Part shown: in pieces, positions 33,701 to 43,600 of the stretch
How the letters are laid out: each line of letters starts with the position of its first letter
Numbering within the stretch: the first letter of the stretch is position 1
Assembly (NCBI RefSeq): GCF_905147365.1
Contig: NC_056428.1
Location: forward strand, 11,252,001 to 11,316,000
Source: Aricia agestis
Taxonomy: Eukaryota > Arthropoda > Insecta > Lepidoptera > Lycaenidae
Direction of reading: 5' to 3'
Length of the DNA: 64,000 bases
The notes under the pieces: model-generated
The model's database searches: none
What the model saw: only the letters and a program-made list of their open reading frames with translations
Told to the model about the DNA's origin: nothing
Made by a program: the position numbers and the translations under genes

Positions 33701-35711
33701 TAATAATATCTCAATGTTGGCAATACTTACCGCATGTCATGTCACTGGCCTCATTTCTCCACATTTGTCCAAATATTCTGTTCCCGTTCTCATCGGAGCA
33801 AAAACACCTGCAAAAAATTTCCTATCTAGTATCCACTGTATGACATTAAGACCGGAGCCAGAGCTTAATTGTCCAAAGTTAGCTGAAGCTTTATGTACAG
33901 TCAGCTTTGTGTCCTGTTCGAAACAGGCATATCTGGTTGTAATTATTTAGAAACCAGAAATTGTCAGAAATCTATATATGATGGTACACTTTTTGTGTGT
34001 CTAATAAAAACGCCAAATGACTAGGTTCTGTAAAGCGGGGACTTATTGATTTCCATTCATCAATGAATTAGAATGACTTACCGTCCTTTGAACATATCTC
34101 CCTTGCATTGTACAGCCGCGAAGCGCCCGTCTGGCAGACAATTGTTAGGGCTCTGGCACGGCGCTGCAAAGTTTATTATTTTACTAGATAACATCCGCAA
34201 CTCCATTGCGCCAAAATTCGTTTTCGACAGACTGACACATTTTCGCATTTATAAAATTAGTATGGATATGGATAACTACGAGAGTATTACGGCAAGTTCG
34301 CAATCGACGATTAATGTGAAAGCCTGCAGGCTGCGGCTGCACTTCAAGATTTGAAACTTGAAAGCCGCGCGGACGAATGGTTATCTTTATTGTTACAAAA
34401 ATAACACTAGGCTGTTAAGGGTTTATAGATAAATCTGAATATTTTTTTAAAGTGATTTTAGGATATATTTGAAAAGAAAGTAAAGTATATTTATTTTAAA
34501 CTTGATAAAATAGAGACTCACAATGTAAGGTGACTATTTTAACAATGCCCATTGGAGTCATTGTAAACTTCGCGGTCGTCATAATGTCTTTAAAACTCAC
34601 TTCACCCCAGGCCCCATTCAAGGTTATGTCACCGTACCTAATGTTTTTGTGCGAAATTATGTAGTCAAACCGGATGTGAGATTTTCTTATAATTTCAGCC
34701 AAATAGTTGGTAAGGTTAACTTTTCACCCTATCAACAATGTTGGATACCCCTTAAATACCTCGGTGGAATTGACAGGCCTTGGCCCTTACATTAACATCT
34801 CCTGGCACACATGGAATTTTTATGGAGGACATGGGTCTGGCAATTCCACTGGCTGGCAGCTGGAAGATTCGCCACTGAATATTAACAAAAGCTACATAAA
34901 AATAGACTCAAGCTATTGAAATAAATAAAAACCAATAGCATTCAATAAAAACCAATGCATGTGAAATTGTATGCGATTGTGATACGCAATGGCGGAATGA
35001 CAAATTAACAATGTGTGGTGTCTAGTTTCTCCGCGTATCGGTTCCACTTTCGCCATGAGATATCGACCTTCATCTCCATACCATGCCAATGACTCACGAC
35101 GCTGATAACGTTTCGCATTTACGACAATTGCATATTATTGTATGAATTGCTTTAAAATGGAGTTTAAATAGATTTGTTTAATGCGAAAATGAATTGTGTC
35201 TGTCAGGACTTAAGGAGCAACAACTAACAACCTCTACACACTTAAACTGCTGAGCAGATTTTCATAAAATTTGGTAGGGTCTGATGGATGATATATAGAG
35301 ATGGATATGCGTTAGGTCTCGGGAAAAGACATAATATGTTTTTATATACGAATCCCGATAAACGACTTTCGCAACTCGCAAGACTGGCCTGGTTTAGAAT
35401 AATTGGAAAAAAGGTGGCTACAACAAGCTGTAGATATAGACAATAGCTTCGTATCGATTAAATTGTTTATTGAAGCAAGGAGCAGGCATAGACTGTTTAC
35501 CATTGTTGTCGTTCTCTTCGCCGCCGCCGGCTCCAGGGAACTGGCAGCTGGGGCAGCAGCCGAATATGTTGGAGTTGGGGGTCAGCACCATCGCGGCACC
35601 ACACTCCTCCTGGGACAAGTCCGTCACACAGACATCTGCGATCTCGCATTGGGACGCTGACACCCAGCCTCGGCCCAAGCTAATCAATAACACGGATATT
35701 ATTAACACCAT
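21549..35711 (-). CDS. Secreted thyroglobulin type-1 repeat protein (7 exons)
   Basis: Coding exons on the minus strand: 35711-35501, 34163-34082, 33807-33731, 32776-32594, 29550-29379, 25695-25616 and 21730-21549. All junctions are GT-AG and the phases close exactly (987 nt, 328 aa). Order: hydrophobic signal peptide (about 1-23), a Cys-rich head (C..C..C..CC..C, to ~61), then four thyroglobulin type-1-like repeats at about 71-123, 124-184, 185-268 and 269-328. Repeat 2 is canonical with LQC and CWC; repeat 1 has VQC and CFC. Repeats 3 and 4 lack cysteines of that core. Thyroglobulin type-1 repeats in other proteins inhibit cysteine or aspartic proteases or bind matrix partners; which applies here is unknown. 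No transmembrane segment after the signal. The gene spans 14 kb because of repeat-filled introns and is divergent from neurabin/spinophilin. I do not recognise a named orthologue. Confidence 0.85.
21731..23143. other. Intron 6 segment, no repeat recognised in part
   Basis: 22130-22480 is less AT-rich and shows no obvious repeat match inside the window. It might hold regulatory sequence, but nothing specific was identified. Confidence 0.3.
23439..23564. repeat. Perfect 47-bp-arm foldback
   Basis: Arms at 23439-23485 and 23518-23564 begin ATGTATAAAAAAACGACG and are perfectly complementary by eye around a 32-bp loop. Nested inside the longer inverted-repeat element, and it supplies the stop codon of the neighbouring minus-strand ORF. 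Confidence 0.75.
23557..23712 (-). pseudogene. Small ORF fragment within the TIR element
   Basis: From ATG 23712 the minus strand encodes 51 residues including ADTRSLPKVRNVMLVEFIAN. The S-LPKV..ML/V pattern recalls the N-terminal part of arthropod SWIM-finger proteins found with mobile elements, but this is from memory and weak. A TTG-started extension upstream looks hydrophobic; there is no ATG to support a signal peptide. The C-terminus is cut off by the foldback. Confidence 0.3.
24492..24716 (-). other. Unassigned Cys/Trp-rich open frame
   Basis: About 71 codons open from a stop near 24707 to TGA at 24492. Includes CAYGDCGAQSGAECQKLG and WMTWWHKRG. The composition looks protein-like rather than random, but no family is recognised and no splice sites were confirmed. 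It lies in an intron of the thyroglobulin-domain gene on the same strand, but adding it would not fit the frame needed between the flanking exons. Confidence 0.25.
25616..25695 (-). CDS. Thyroglobulin-domain gene exon 6
   Basis: An 80-nt exon with acceptor AAATTCCAG and donor GCA/GTAAGT. Encodes residues 242-268 including AYCTGRDGSILGSW. It is needed to restore phase between the exons at 29379 and 21730, which supports it strongly. Confidence 0.82.
25720..25980. repeat. Dispersed repeat, copy also at 27250-27390
   Basis: The block CATAGAATTGGTTTCC..GATAGTT..TTAGGATATGATGTC recurs at 27258-27320 in the same orientation. No coding function seen. Confidence 0.5.
25972..26262 (-). mobile_element. 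Helitron-like element
   Basis: On the minus strand it ends GCCGCGCGGGACATCTAGT, with a GC stem before CTAGT. The body shares AACACTGAGATAAG / GATAAATGAT phrases with the family at 525-760 and 30170-30860. Non-coding. Confidence 0.55.
26335..26361. repeat. (GAT)n microsatellite
   Basis: Nine consecutive GAT/TGA units. Confidence 0.9.
26460..27110. repeat. LINE/SINE 3' tail-like repeats
   Basis: Two repeat-tail phrases occur: ATCGGTTAACAAACGGCGG (26683) and a TTGGTCCAGTCGTTTAGG..CACATACACACG segment (27032-27075). Both are typical of 3' ends of lepidopteran retrotransposon-related repeats. No ORF. Confidence 0.4.
27592..28003. repeat. Large inverted repeat (arms ~145 bp)
   Basis: 27592-27742 is matched by the reverse complement of about 27846-28003, starting from CCCACCAAAAACATTTCATG, with an ~100-bp spacer. 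Another partial copy of the start (CCCACCAAAAACAT) is at 31186. Two head-to-head copies of one dispersed repeat, or a long foldback transposon. Confidence 0.7.
28217..28434. mobile_element. TA-flanked MITE with an internal repeat
   Basis: TA at 28215-28216 and 28435-28436. Inverted ends AGGCTGC(A/G)TTTCCACC. The end sequence appears a third time internally, directly repeated, at about 28274 (GGCTGCGTTACCACC), giving a composite or partly duplicated element. Confidence 0.65.
28930..29256 (-). repeat. SINE-like dispersed repeat, copy D
   Basis: Starts (plus strand) TTTTTTTATGAAATAAGGGG and ends CTCTCCCACG. Both ends match copies A-C. The middle (~29050-29120) does not: the pyrimidine tract is replaced by unrelated sequence with TTGGTACCCTCC. 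It is a variant subfamily. Confidence 0.6.
29379..29550 (-). CDS. Thyroglobulin-domain gene exon 5
   Basis: Acceptor CTCCTTCCAG, donor AAT/GTAAGT. Residues 185-241 open the third repeat: CESLTHALATMYKE then TTFCDYDGSFGSYQ. Confidence 0.85.
29590..30079. mobile_element. hAT-type MITE with ATCTAGTA duplication
   Basis: Exact 8-bp duplication ATCTAGTA at 29582-29589 and 30080-30087. Ends CAGGGGTTCCC.. and CAGTCTTTCCC.. (right, read inward). It is interrupted by a second inverted-repeat element at about 29617-29895. Confidence 0.8.
29617..29895. mobile_element. Inverted-repeat element nested in the hAT MITE
   Basis: AGGGTTGCCAACTC at 29622 and its complement ending at about 29894. TCTACT at both outer flanks may be the target duplication. 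The right arm has CCGGGA/TCCCGG palindromes. Confidence 0.55.
30170..30868 (+). mobile_element. Helitron-like element with internal tandem units
   Basis: Begins ACTAATATTATAATTGGG, then a (TTTG)n run (30191-30226), then three consecutive ~150-170-bp units starting near 30231, 30380 and 30549. Each contains CTCAGGAACT and a GAGG(A/T)AGG..CTATA phrase. It ends in a GAAGCCGCGCGGAACATCTA stem-like terminus. The 72-codon open frame at 30361-30579 is part of the repeat units and is not considered a gene. Confidence 0.6.
30943..30981 (+). mobile_element. Helitron-like 3' end
   Basis: CGCGGACGAAGTCGCGGGC stem followed by AACAGCTAGT. Confidence 0.5.
31312..31326. repeat. G15 homopolymer
   Basis: Fifteen consecutive G. 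Possibly an assembly-length-uncertain tract. Confidence 0.9.
31327..32593. other. Intron 4 of the thyroglobulin-domain gene
   Basis: Mostly unremarkable. A minus-strand segment at 31590-31668 reads IPEQWTKTELEIDAMLAGAA and is followed by a donor-like AGG/GTGAGA. It could be an exon relic of another gene. A plus-strand open frame at 32072-32332 has no recognised features. Confidence 0.25.
32594..32776 (-). CDS. Thyroglobulin-domain gene exon 4
   Basis: Acceptor CCCCTCAG, donor GTT/GTAAGT. Residues 124-184 form a complete canonical thyroglobulin type-1 repeat: EPLQCDDGLCWCADPGSG. This is the clearest domain evidence for the gene. Confidence 0.92.
32832..32960. mobile_element. 129-bp foldback MITE
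   Basis: Arms TAGTGAG..GGCAAAGT.CGCCTACCC pair across the element. An inner ATACTGCTGATT palindrome forms the tip. TA occurs at both borders. Lies 56 bp upstream of exon 4 in the intron. Confidence 0.7.
33000..33310 (-). repeat. GC-rich LINE-tail-like fragment
   Basis: GC-rich block in an AT-rich intron. On the minus strand it contains CTACCCACTAAAACCCGACC, like the 3' ends of some lepidopteran LINEs. No intact ORF. Confidence 0.3.
33731..33807 (-). CDS. Thyroglobulin-domain gene exon 3
   Basis: 77 nt, acceptor TTTTTGCAG, donor GCG/GTAAGT. Residues 98-123 with CFCSDENGNRIFGQ, the CWCV..G..I.G end of repeat 1. Confidence 0.87.
34082..34163 (-). CDS. Thyroglobulin-domain gene exon 2
   Basis: 82 nt, acceptor ACTTTGCAG, donor ACG/GTAAGT. 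Residues 71-97 with CLPDGRFAAVQCKGDMFKG, the start and QC of repeat 1. Confidence 0.87.
34496..34919. other. Overlapping open frames, unassigned
   Basis: The minus strand encodes SHIRFDYIISHKNIRYGDIT then GAWGEVSFKDIMTTAKFTM. The plus strand has GLGPYINISWHTWNFYGGHG. Either could be a decayed coding fragment. The minus-strand one vaguely recalls the beta-rich pattern of takeout/JHBP proteins, which I cannot support further. Confidence 0.2.
35501..35711 (-). CDS. Thyroglobulin-domain gene exon 1 with signal peptide
   Basis: ATG at 35711 (MVLIISVLLISLGRG) gives a typical eukaryotic signal peptide, cleaved probably after VSA. The Cys-rich head follows: CEIADVC, EEC, CCPSC. Donor AATG/GTAAAC at 35500. 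The frame is open slightly upstream but without another ATG. Confidence 0.87.
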
Positions 35712-36174
35712 ATTAGCGGACAACGCGGCAAAGTGTTTGGATTAAACTAATTGTGTCGCTATCAGATACAGGATACGCGTATCTTATCGCTGATTTCAAT
35801 ATAACGATACAGTAAACGGTAATGGACAGGTATCGAAGTACACGTCGTCGTAGAGTTCATCTATAATGTAATGACTCCTAATTAATTGCAAAAATTATCA
35901 GTGCTGTGTGTTTTGAATGCGTCGCGTGTTATCAGTCCGGCCGCTATCTCGAGCTAGTTATTAAGTACACGATGTGCGGGAAGAAGCCGTGAGTAGTCGT
36001 TCGCTCGAGGACGAGCGGCATCTACCTGCGCTCTCCCCGCTTATCTTATCTGTTCTGTGTTTGAAAACGCGCTCCATTTCTCATATTTGTCCGAGAGTGT
36101 CATGAATATAATCGTTCACTTTATCGTATTTATCCCTGTTCCAGATCGGACTGAAGCGGCCGCACCCGGCTAGC
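35712..36174. promoter_or_regulatory. Head-to-head intergenic region, probable bidirectional promoter
   Basis: Only 463 bp separate the two divergent start codons, and part of that is 5' UTR of neurabin. Arthropod initiator-like TCAGT motifs on the plus strand occur at 35898-35902 and 35932-35936. A TTATCTTATCTG double GATA-type motif lies at about 36040. No TATA box at the expected place for either gene. Confidence 0.55.
35932..35988 (+). other. Spn: Putative 5' UTR exon of neurabin/spinophilin
   Basis: A candidate non-coding first exon ends at donor AAGCC/GTGAGT (35989). The next acceptor CTGTTCCAG ends at 36144, so exon 2 starts at 36145, 30 nt before the ATG. An ATG at 35972 would give an eight-codon upstream ORF that ends at TGA just after the splice. 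Confidence 0.45.
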
Positions 36175-37660
36175 ATGGAGGAGTGCAAGAAGAGAGTCAG
36201 CACTAAAGTTTCCAAGATAGCCAACATATTCCAAGGAATGCCGTTGAGGGACGACGAAGACATGCGCGGAAGTGACGTGACGGTCGTGAGGACCGAGAGT
36301 CACCTGGCCAGGTTCAACAACGCGCGCGCTCTGTTCGAGAAGCTGGGGGAGGAGAACCGCGGTTTTCGAATTGAAAAGTCGCCCTCCGCCGCTGCAAGTT
36401 TTGCCGGGACACGCGGCCTTCCACCTGGAGTGCCCGCCCGGTCTCGCTCCAGCTCCGCCGGCTCAGTGAGCCCGTCGAGAAACAGCGTCACCGCACCTTC
36501 TACCTTAAACGGTGACCGCATAGCCAACGGTGCTCCGCAGCAGCCCCCACCGAAGCCGGTCAAACCGAGCGTACTCCCGAAACCGGAGAAACCAGACCGA
36601 CGGTTCAACAAGGAGCTCATAGAGAAACAGAGAAATTGGACGGCCCATTTTAATAAATCGCGCCCGTCTCGATACGAGCAGGACCCTAAGATAGAGTATA
36701 AGCCTGCTAGGAATCAGGAGAGAAAGTCCCCCGAGGCGCCGGAGCGCCAAGTAATTCCATCGAGGGTGTATTCGCCCCCCCTCTCCCCGGGTGCTAGTGA
36801 AACGCAGCTAGATCGTCCCACGAGCTTCCCTAGTTCTTTAGTTAATCGAAGTGTTCACGCGAAGTCGCCTAGTCCGATTAAAAACATTGCCCCAGTTATA
36901 CCCTCGCCTAGATCTAATAATGTAGTGTCCCCCCCGATCAGACAGGAGATACCGTGTATCGCGAAACCTGTAGTGCCTCAAACTGCGATCCCCGTCGAGA
37001 AGGAACCTAGTGAAAATAATTATTACAGTAATCGTAGATCGGCATCGCCCAGGGACGAGGAGAAAATTCTCGCTGAGAACAAACAACTTTTATCTGGATC
37101 CGAGATAACCTCGATATCGACGACGTCCATTGACAGACTATCGCAGAGCTCCCTGCCGGGCATACTCGACGATATTATAAGCAGAAAGTCTTTATCACCA
37201 GTCCCAAAATCGCCACCACCACCCGAAGACAAGAGTAAAGCGGGCGAGCAACCGAAGTCCTTACCAGACCTGACGGCTGACACTGTGATAGCGGACAGCC
37301 AGGACTATAACGATGGCTACGAGGAGATTGTGATCAAATCTCCCACTCCGTCACCAGCTCCGTCTTTATCCCAACACGATACGGAGAGAAACGATGCCGA
37401 GGATCAGGAGATATCTCTCAATCCGACAGCTGATGTGTGCGATAACTTGGCGAGTTCGCCGTCGAGGAGTCAAGAGGACGACGGGTATGATACTATCCAC
37501 TGCAGCGGCGAATGGCAGGATAAGAGCAAGCGTGGTTCTTCAACGCCGGAGTCGCCTACCAGCGCGGCTCATACGGACGATGCGTTGCGTTCGCCGCTCG
37601 CGTCCCCATTGGCGTCGCCAGTACCCGGTGACAAGCCTCTACCTCCATTACCTACGCAAG
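36175..37660 (+). CDS. Spn: Spn exon 1 (coding): actin-binding N-terminus
   Basis: Residues 1-495. Opens MEECKKRVSTKVSKIANIFQ and continues through SHLARFNNARALFEKLGE, the conserved start of the neurabin/spinophilin F-actin-binding region. The rest is Pro/Ser-rich and disordered (PPPKPVKPSVLPKPEKP; repeated SP and SPSP sites), a likely target of proline-directed kinases and SH3 partners. Ends LPPLPTQ with phase 1, donor CAAG/GTAAGT. Confidence 0.95.
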
Positions 37661-40600
37661 GTAAGTCCAATTTACTTTAAAAACGACTACATTCTTAATG
37701 TCTTTAGGAAGCTTCATCATTAGGCGTATTTTAATTAATAATTACCATGGAAATACGATAATTTTTAAGGGACATATAGAAAGTAGCTATTCATTGATGA
37801 TCTTCTACAATTTCATTCCAATTTTATTTCCAAGAAATTCTACAAGTTTTGAATTTCTTAACCGTTTTGTCGGTTTGTCTATGTAAATTGCTTTGCCAAA
37901 TAATAATAACGACTACGAATTTACCTACGCTGAGTACTACTATCTACTAATAAGTAAATACTAAATAGTTATAAATTGTCAGCATTTTTCATGACTGAAG
38001 ATTATTAATTACAACATAGATTAGATATTAGTCATCTAACCGCAATTAGTAGGATATCCAAGATCCCTTATATAATAATTAATATAGGTATTAAATTACC
38101 TTCCTTCATTATTATTATGATTCATATTTGCTATTGAAAATAATCATAATATGAATAAATCAAATCATATGCCAAGTTAATCAGAATTATTAATAGTTTG
38201 AAGAATTTTCTTCTTTACTCAGCGGTTAATCGCTTTCAGTTCACTCGATTGTAATCGCACATAACGCATGAATATGTGCGATAAGTATGGCGATAATACT
38301 TTAATTTCTATTGTCAAAGCAGAATTTAACAATGCGGTAGATATATCAGAGTTTCTTTGTAAAAAGAGAGAATATTTTATGACATATCCGTTTCACCTAT
38401 CTTTTATTAAAAAAATTAAAAACTACAATGATTAGCTTAGCTTAGCACAAAAGAAAGGCAACATTTTTGTCATTTTGCGTGTCTTAAAAATAGACTCACT
38501 TACACGGTACACCAGCTTGGGTCAAAGTTAATCGTGGAATACTTATCTCTCTCATTCCTAGTATACTCGCCGAAAGGGAAGCATGACATGTGACTACAAT
38601 CAGCCGCCGTAATAAGCCGTAGGCAAGACGTAGGCGCAAATGCACTATTTAAAAATGGAACAGATCCGAAGAAGATTCGCAGTCAATATTCTCCTTACAC
38701 GACATAATCCGAAGGCGAATTTCGCAGCGCAAATATACGTTAGAGCCCCAAGTGGGCGTCTATTGACGTCTGTTGGCGGTCTCGTGCTGACGGTTGGCGG
38801 GTTCAATGTAATATTGAGGAAGTCAAGGTATTTGAGACGCAGCGAGACTCGCAATCCCGATTTAGATGCTCTGGCGCCGACGCCGAGACGCAGTACCCCG
38901 CGCGACGCGGCCGTGCGAACCCGTACCTCGCTCGAGATAATATGACCATTTAACCAATTAGTTGACCACTTAACTCTATGAGATGGTGCATTAGATGCAA
39001 GTGGAGTGCTCGTGATCGGTGACAAAAACGTCCAAAGTTGCTTAACGTCTTGTGATGGATTTCAATAGGATAATGTAAATCAATAGGAATTAACCTCTGA
39101 AGTATCTGTAACATTCTCTCTAGTTAAATACTAACACGATCTAGCAATATAGTTTAAATTAACATTCCGAAATTCTCCATCTTGTAAATTAATTAACAAT
39201 TTAAAACCTAAACGCTTCTTCTAGAATAACAAAAGACCTAAACATCCAAATTTTATAGAAGTCCTTGTGGCAAACCGTCTGCCAAAATTCCTCGTTTCGA
39301 GTTGAGAGTGACGATATGCGTGAACGGTGCTGCGAACGCTTGGCGCTGGCGTGGCGATGAGCGCGTGTATGCGCGTGCGCAGCGCGGCCGCGACATGCGC
39401 CTCTGCGGATGTTGCTGCGGTACGTGGTTTGTTGTCATAACATTCGCAAACATGGATCTTAAACTTGAGTTGCGCATCTTGCAATGGAAATTATAACACC
39501 CGCAAAATTGGATCTCAAACAATTTTTTCACTGTAAATTGAACATATGTAAAGTTGCTTTCGTTTTGGATTGTGCAGATTGTGAAGTGTCGACGAAATAC
39601 TAAACGTCACTTAAATGCTACTCAAAAGTAGCTCCAAGTGTCTACTCAAATATTTCTGTTTGTACTTTGTAGATATTTAGTATTTAGTCGTTAGTCTGGT
39701 GTTATACAATTGATAATATTGTGCAAGCACACGGGAGCTTTGTTACAACGAATAATATGCCGGTTACAATAATATTTAAACGCAGTGAGTTGCAATAGTA
39801 TGTTATCATACTTGTGCTCGAGTTACAAAGTAAACATTAAGTTGTTTTACGGCCATTCTCAATATTTGATCTATCTCTGGTTTTGCCCTACTAGAGATAG
39901 GAATAGCTCACAATTGACATAAAATATATGTCTCTAATGTCTAATGTGAGCTATTCCTATCTTTAGTAGGGCAAAACCAGAGATAGATCAAATATTGGGA
40001 ACGGCCGTTAATAATTAAAGTAAAGTAATAAACGATTAAAGTAACGGCAACTTAGTAATTTCTGCGTATGTTCTATGTATCGGGTGGTATTACACTTATT
40101 AAATATTATCTTGGTGATGAAAGAAATGAGATGACTTCATCAATTTAAAGAAAGGAGTTAATAAAAGAAAAATAAAATAAAGATTAAACAATATTTAATA
40201 CCAAGATCTTGGAAGTAATCCTTTATCCAACGCACTGCAAGGCCACCCATGTCTACTATAGCGTCAATTCCAGATGTGCCTATGTGTAATTAACATTCTA
40301 GAGAGTGTATTTTCTCAGATAAGACAATAGTGCTTATGAATATTTTATGTAGTTTTTCATTTGATTTTTCCGTTTTTAGGGTTCCGTACCATAAGGGTAA
40401 TTGTTACACAGCAAACACCTTGCAATAAAAGCGTAATTGTAAATTATAAATGTTTCAGAAATTCAAAGATATACATTAGATGTAATAGTAGGTCTTGCTC
40501 TTGACGCAAACCAAGAAACAACCGCGTGCTATAATGCTACCAATTTAATCTCATAAGTAGTTATTTAACGACCAATAAAGAAATACAATGTCACATTAGC

Positions 40601-43600
40601 TTGGTCAAAATGGTTAGCAAGAATATTTCGTTAACATAAATGTCAAGAATCAAGAACGACTAGCCGTATAGCGAAAAATCGCAAATTCATCCAAAATACC
40701 GGAAGATCGTCAGTAACTGCGCGAAAACCTCGTGTAAAGTGTAACGCGAAACAGATATAGACCGGCCTCGTCGGCATGAATGAGTCTGTTTATGTAGAGC
40801 AGAGTCGTTAATCTCGCGAGGTGATTTCGGCTCACGAGCACCTAGCCAACGTTTGCGATAGAGAACTAGAGACTTGATTATATGATATTTAATGACTTCT
40901 TAAATATAATTTCATAAAAATTTTGATGTTTGATATAAACCGTCTAAATTTTCTGGCGTCCGTCCCGTCCAAATTGCATAAAACTTAAGTATCATAACCC
41001 TTTATCTCATGGACGTAGTTTTGGGCCCCACGTTGGGCGCCAATCGTTAGTTCGTAGTAACTTTTTATTATTCTGTGGAACTGCCTATAGGTAAAAGTAT
41101 AATATAAATATATACTTCACAAGACATGAAAACACCAAGTTTTTATATTATATTAACTCTATCAAACTTCGACATAAACAAAGGAATTTATGTACCTGGC
41201 TTCATAGATTCTTCATTCTAAACGGATGGACGGATTTTGATTTTATAGATATCTTTTGTCGGTAAGACTTGAAGCAAATTTTCTGTGGCGGTCACACATA
41301 TTCCTAAATGATAATACACAGCTCGCTTACTTATTAATAACATTGGAGCTACCTTAAATTTTCTTAGAAGTAAAACGATATTTGCATAATATTATTGCAG
41401 TTAAACGACAATGACGTTTTGTAGATTATAAAAATATCACGATCGGAAGAAACATAATATGGCGTGACAAGGTCGTGCAAATAACTTGAATTTTATTGTG
41501 GCGTGGGATTCACTTGTAACTGGCAAATGTTTTAACTAACATTTGTAGTTCGCCTTATAAGGAGAGTTTGCTATTAAATTAATTTTTTGGAAAGGTCCGG
41601 GACAAACTACTCTATTAGATTAGTATATTTTGTAACCTTGCAAAGAGATTATTGTATAATATTAAAATGCTTTAATAGGTTTAATTTACATCTTATTACA
41701 ATATTGTGAAAGATGACGCGCAGATACTATAAATTTTTCCGCAACAAAATCTATCCCATAGACGTATAAAAAAAGGCGGACGGAGTCTTGTTATACACAG
41801 AGTTGTCTTCAGAGTCGGCCAGGCCGACTGCATGTACATTGTACATGGTCCGCGCGCAAAAATTGTTACGGTACTCCGGCCATTTGACAGGCGTAAGAAT
41901 GTGTGGGTGGCTGACTGACTGACTCTAACTCTGAAGGCACAGTGCCAGAACTGCCAGAACAGTGCTGTGTATAATAAGACTCCGTCCGTCTTTTTTTACG
42001 TCCATGATCTATCCTATATCCTTTCTCGACTAATTATTTCAACATTTGCCAAACTCCGTCTAAATGATAAATCGCATTTATAATAAGAAGTAAGAATATT
42101 ATAAATCATTCGATTACAAAACGTATCCGCATATTATACCTTAAGTTAGAGAATAAAAAACTCTACCCCAACATCTAACTGATCTTAAAGTAGTTCTCTA
42201 CAAATGAAACTAATTTGTATTTACAATCGCGCAGCAAATTTGTTGCAATTGGTTTCGCTCGCATGTTACTTGTTCCTGTGTTACCCAAACCTATATTAAA
42301 ATGGGTAATTGACCTAGTTAGACGGCGCCCGCGTCGGCGTAATATAACTAACGTCTAACGCAGATCTGCCTTTGTATATAAAGTTTCTTAGAACTAGAGT
42401 AGTCAATAATATTATGTGGAGTAGACTCAATCATGGGTATAAAACTTAGGCGTGGGTTATTGATAACCTATCAAAGCGAATTTGTGTTTTAACAAAGATG
42501 ACGAGAGGTATATCATTCCAAAATTAACTTAGACACTTGTTATTAAGTGTGCGCTTAAAAATAATAATTTATCACATAAACTTACACGTTGCATACAACA
42601 TCTAGACAATTAGACAATCAGACAGAACATACATGTAAAAACTATTATGATTTTGACATTCTGAGAAAACCGACTTGCCTTATTAATATACTCGTAAGAG
42701 ATGTCTCAAAGCTGGTGAACTTTTACCGAACCGTTAAAGATGGTCTACCATCTTCGTTTTCTCTAGAGTCTAGACTCGCTATACCCAACCCGCAGCCCGC
42801 CGGAACATTATTTGTGGCCCGCGTGATGTTAAACAATTTTGAAATTCACGTCCACCGACAAAATAACGAAAAGTCTACGTAATAGTCGTTAAATTTTTTC
42901 CACTTTTAAATCGTCAATTTTTAAGAATGTGATTTTTTAACCCAAAAAACTTTTTGTTGCGGCCCGCGACACCAAAACCAAAACATGTTTGTGGTCCGCA
43001 TGAAAAAACAGGTTGGGGACCACTGGTCTAGACTCTAGAGTCTAGCCTTAATGTGTATCACACTTTGATCGTGATGATTATGATGATCCGCACGTTGCAG
43101 TAGTCGGTCGCAAGGAGGAGGAGGTGCGGGGGCGGTCGCGCGGCTCGTCGGTCTCCGACGAGGGCGGTTTCAACGAGCCCTCGCCAGAAGTTGTCGCGCG
43201 ACTCCGACCGGCCGACTACCGCGCGCCGCGGGATGAAGGCGACACTCTGTCAGTTATGCAGCAGGTGAGAGAGCTGTGGAAGAGGGTGGGTATCTTTCAA
43301 TGGCTTTATAAACTAGTCTTTAAATGCCTTGGCAAGAAAGGGAAAATGTAGAGCAATCTCTCCAGAAGTTGTCGTGCAACTCCGGCCGGCCAAATACCGC
43401 CGCGCCCGCCGTGCGATGTCGTCGACACGATGTCTGTTATGCAGCAGGCGAGAGAGCTGTGAGAAAAGGGGGAGAGCTGTCAATGGCTCTATAAACCAGC
43501 CTTTAAATTCTTTGTCAAGAAAGTGAAAATGTAGAGCTCTTTAGCAATCTCTCCAGAAGTTGTCAGTTAGGCAGCAGGCGAGGCATCTGATATACTTCTT

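Larger units (their letters stand above)
37661..43100 (+). other. Spn intron 1 (5.4 kb)
   Basis: Holds a 158-bp MITE (39850-40007), hAT MITEs (41757-42006, 42776-43025), two GC-rich patches (38700-38940, 39296-39430) and otherwise AT-rich DNA. Much of 37700-38600 and 40020-41700 shows no recognised repeat. Confidence 0.6.

Noticed and set aside
36300..37283. Open frames antisense to neurabin exon 1 (for example 36300-36620, 36505-36750, 37023-37283)
   Set aside because: They lie opposite a clearly coding exon whose Pro/Ser-rich codons leave the other frames open. No splice or domain evidence.
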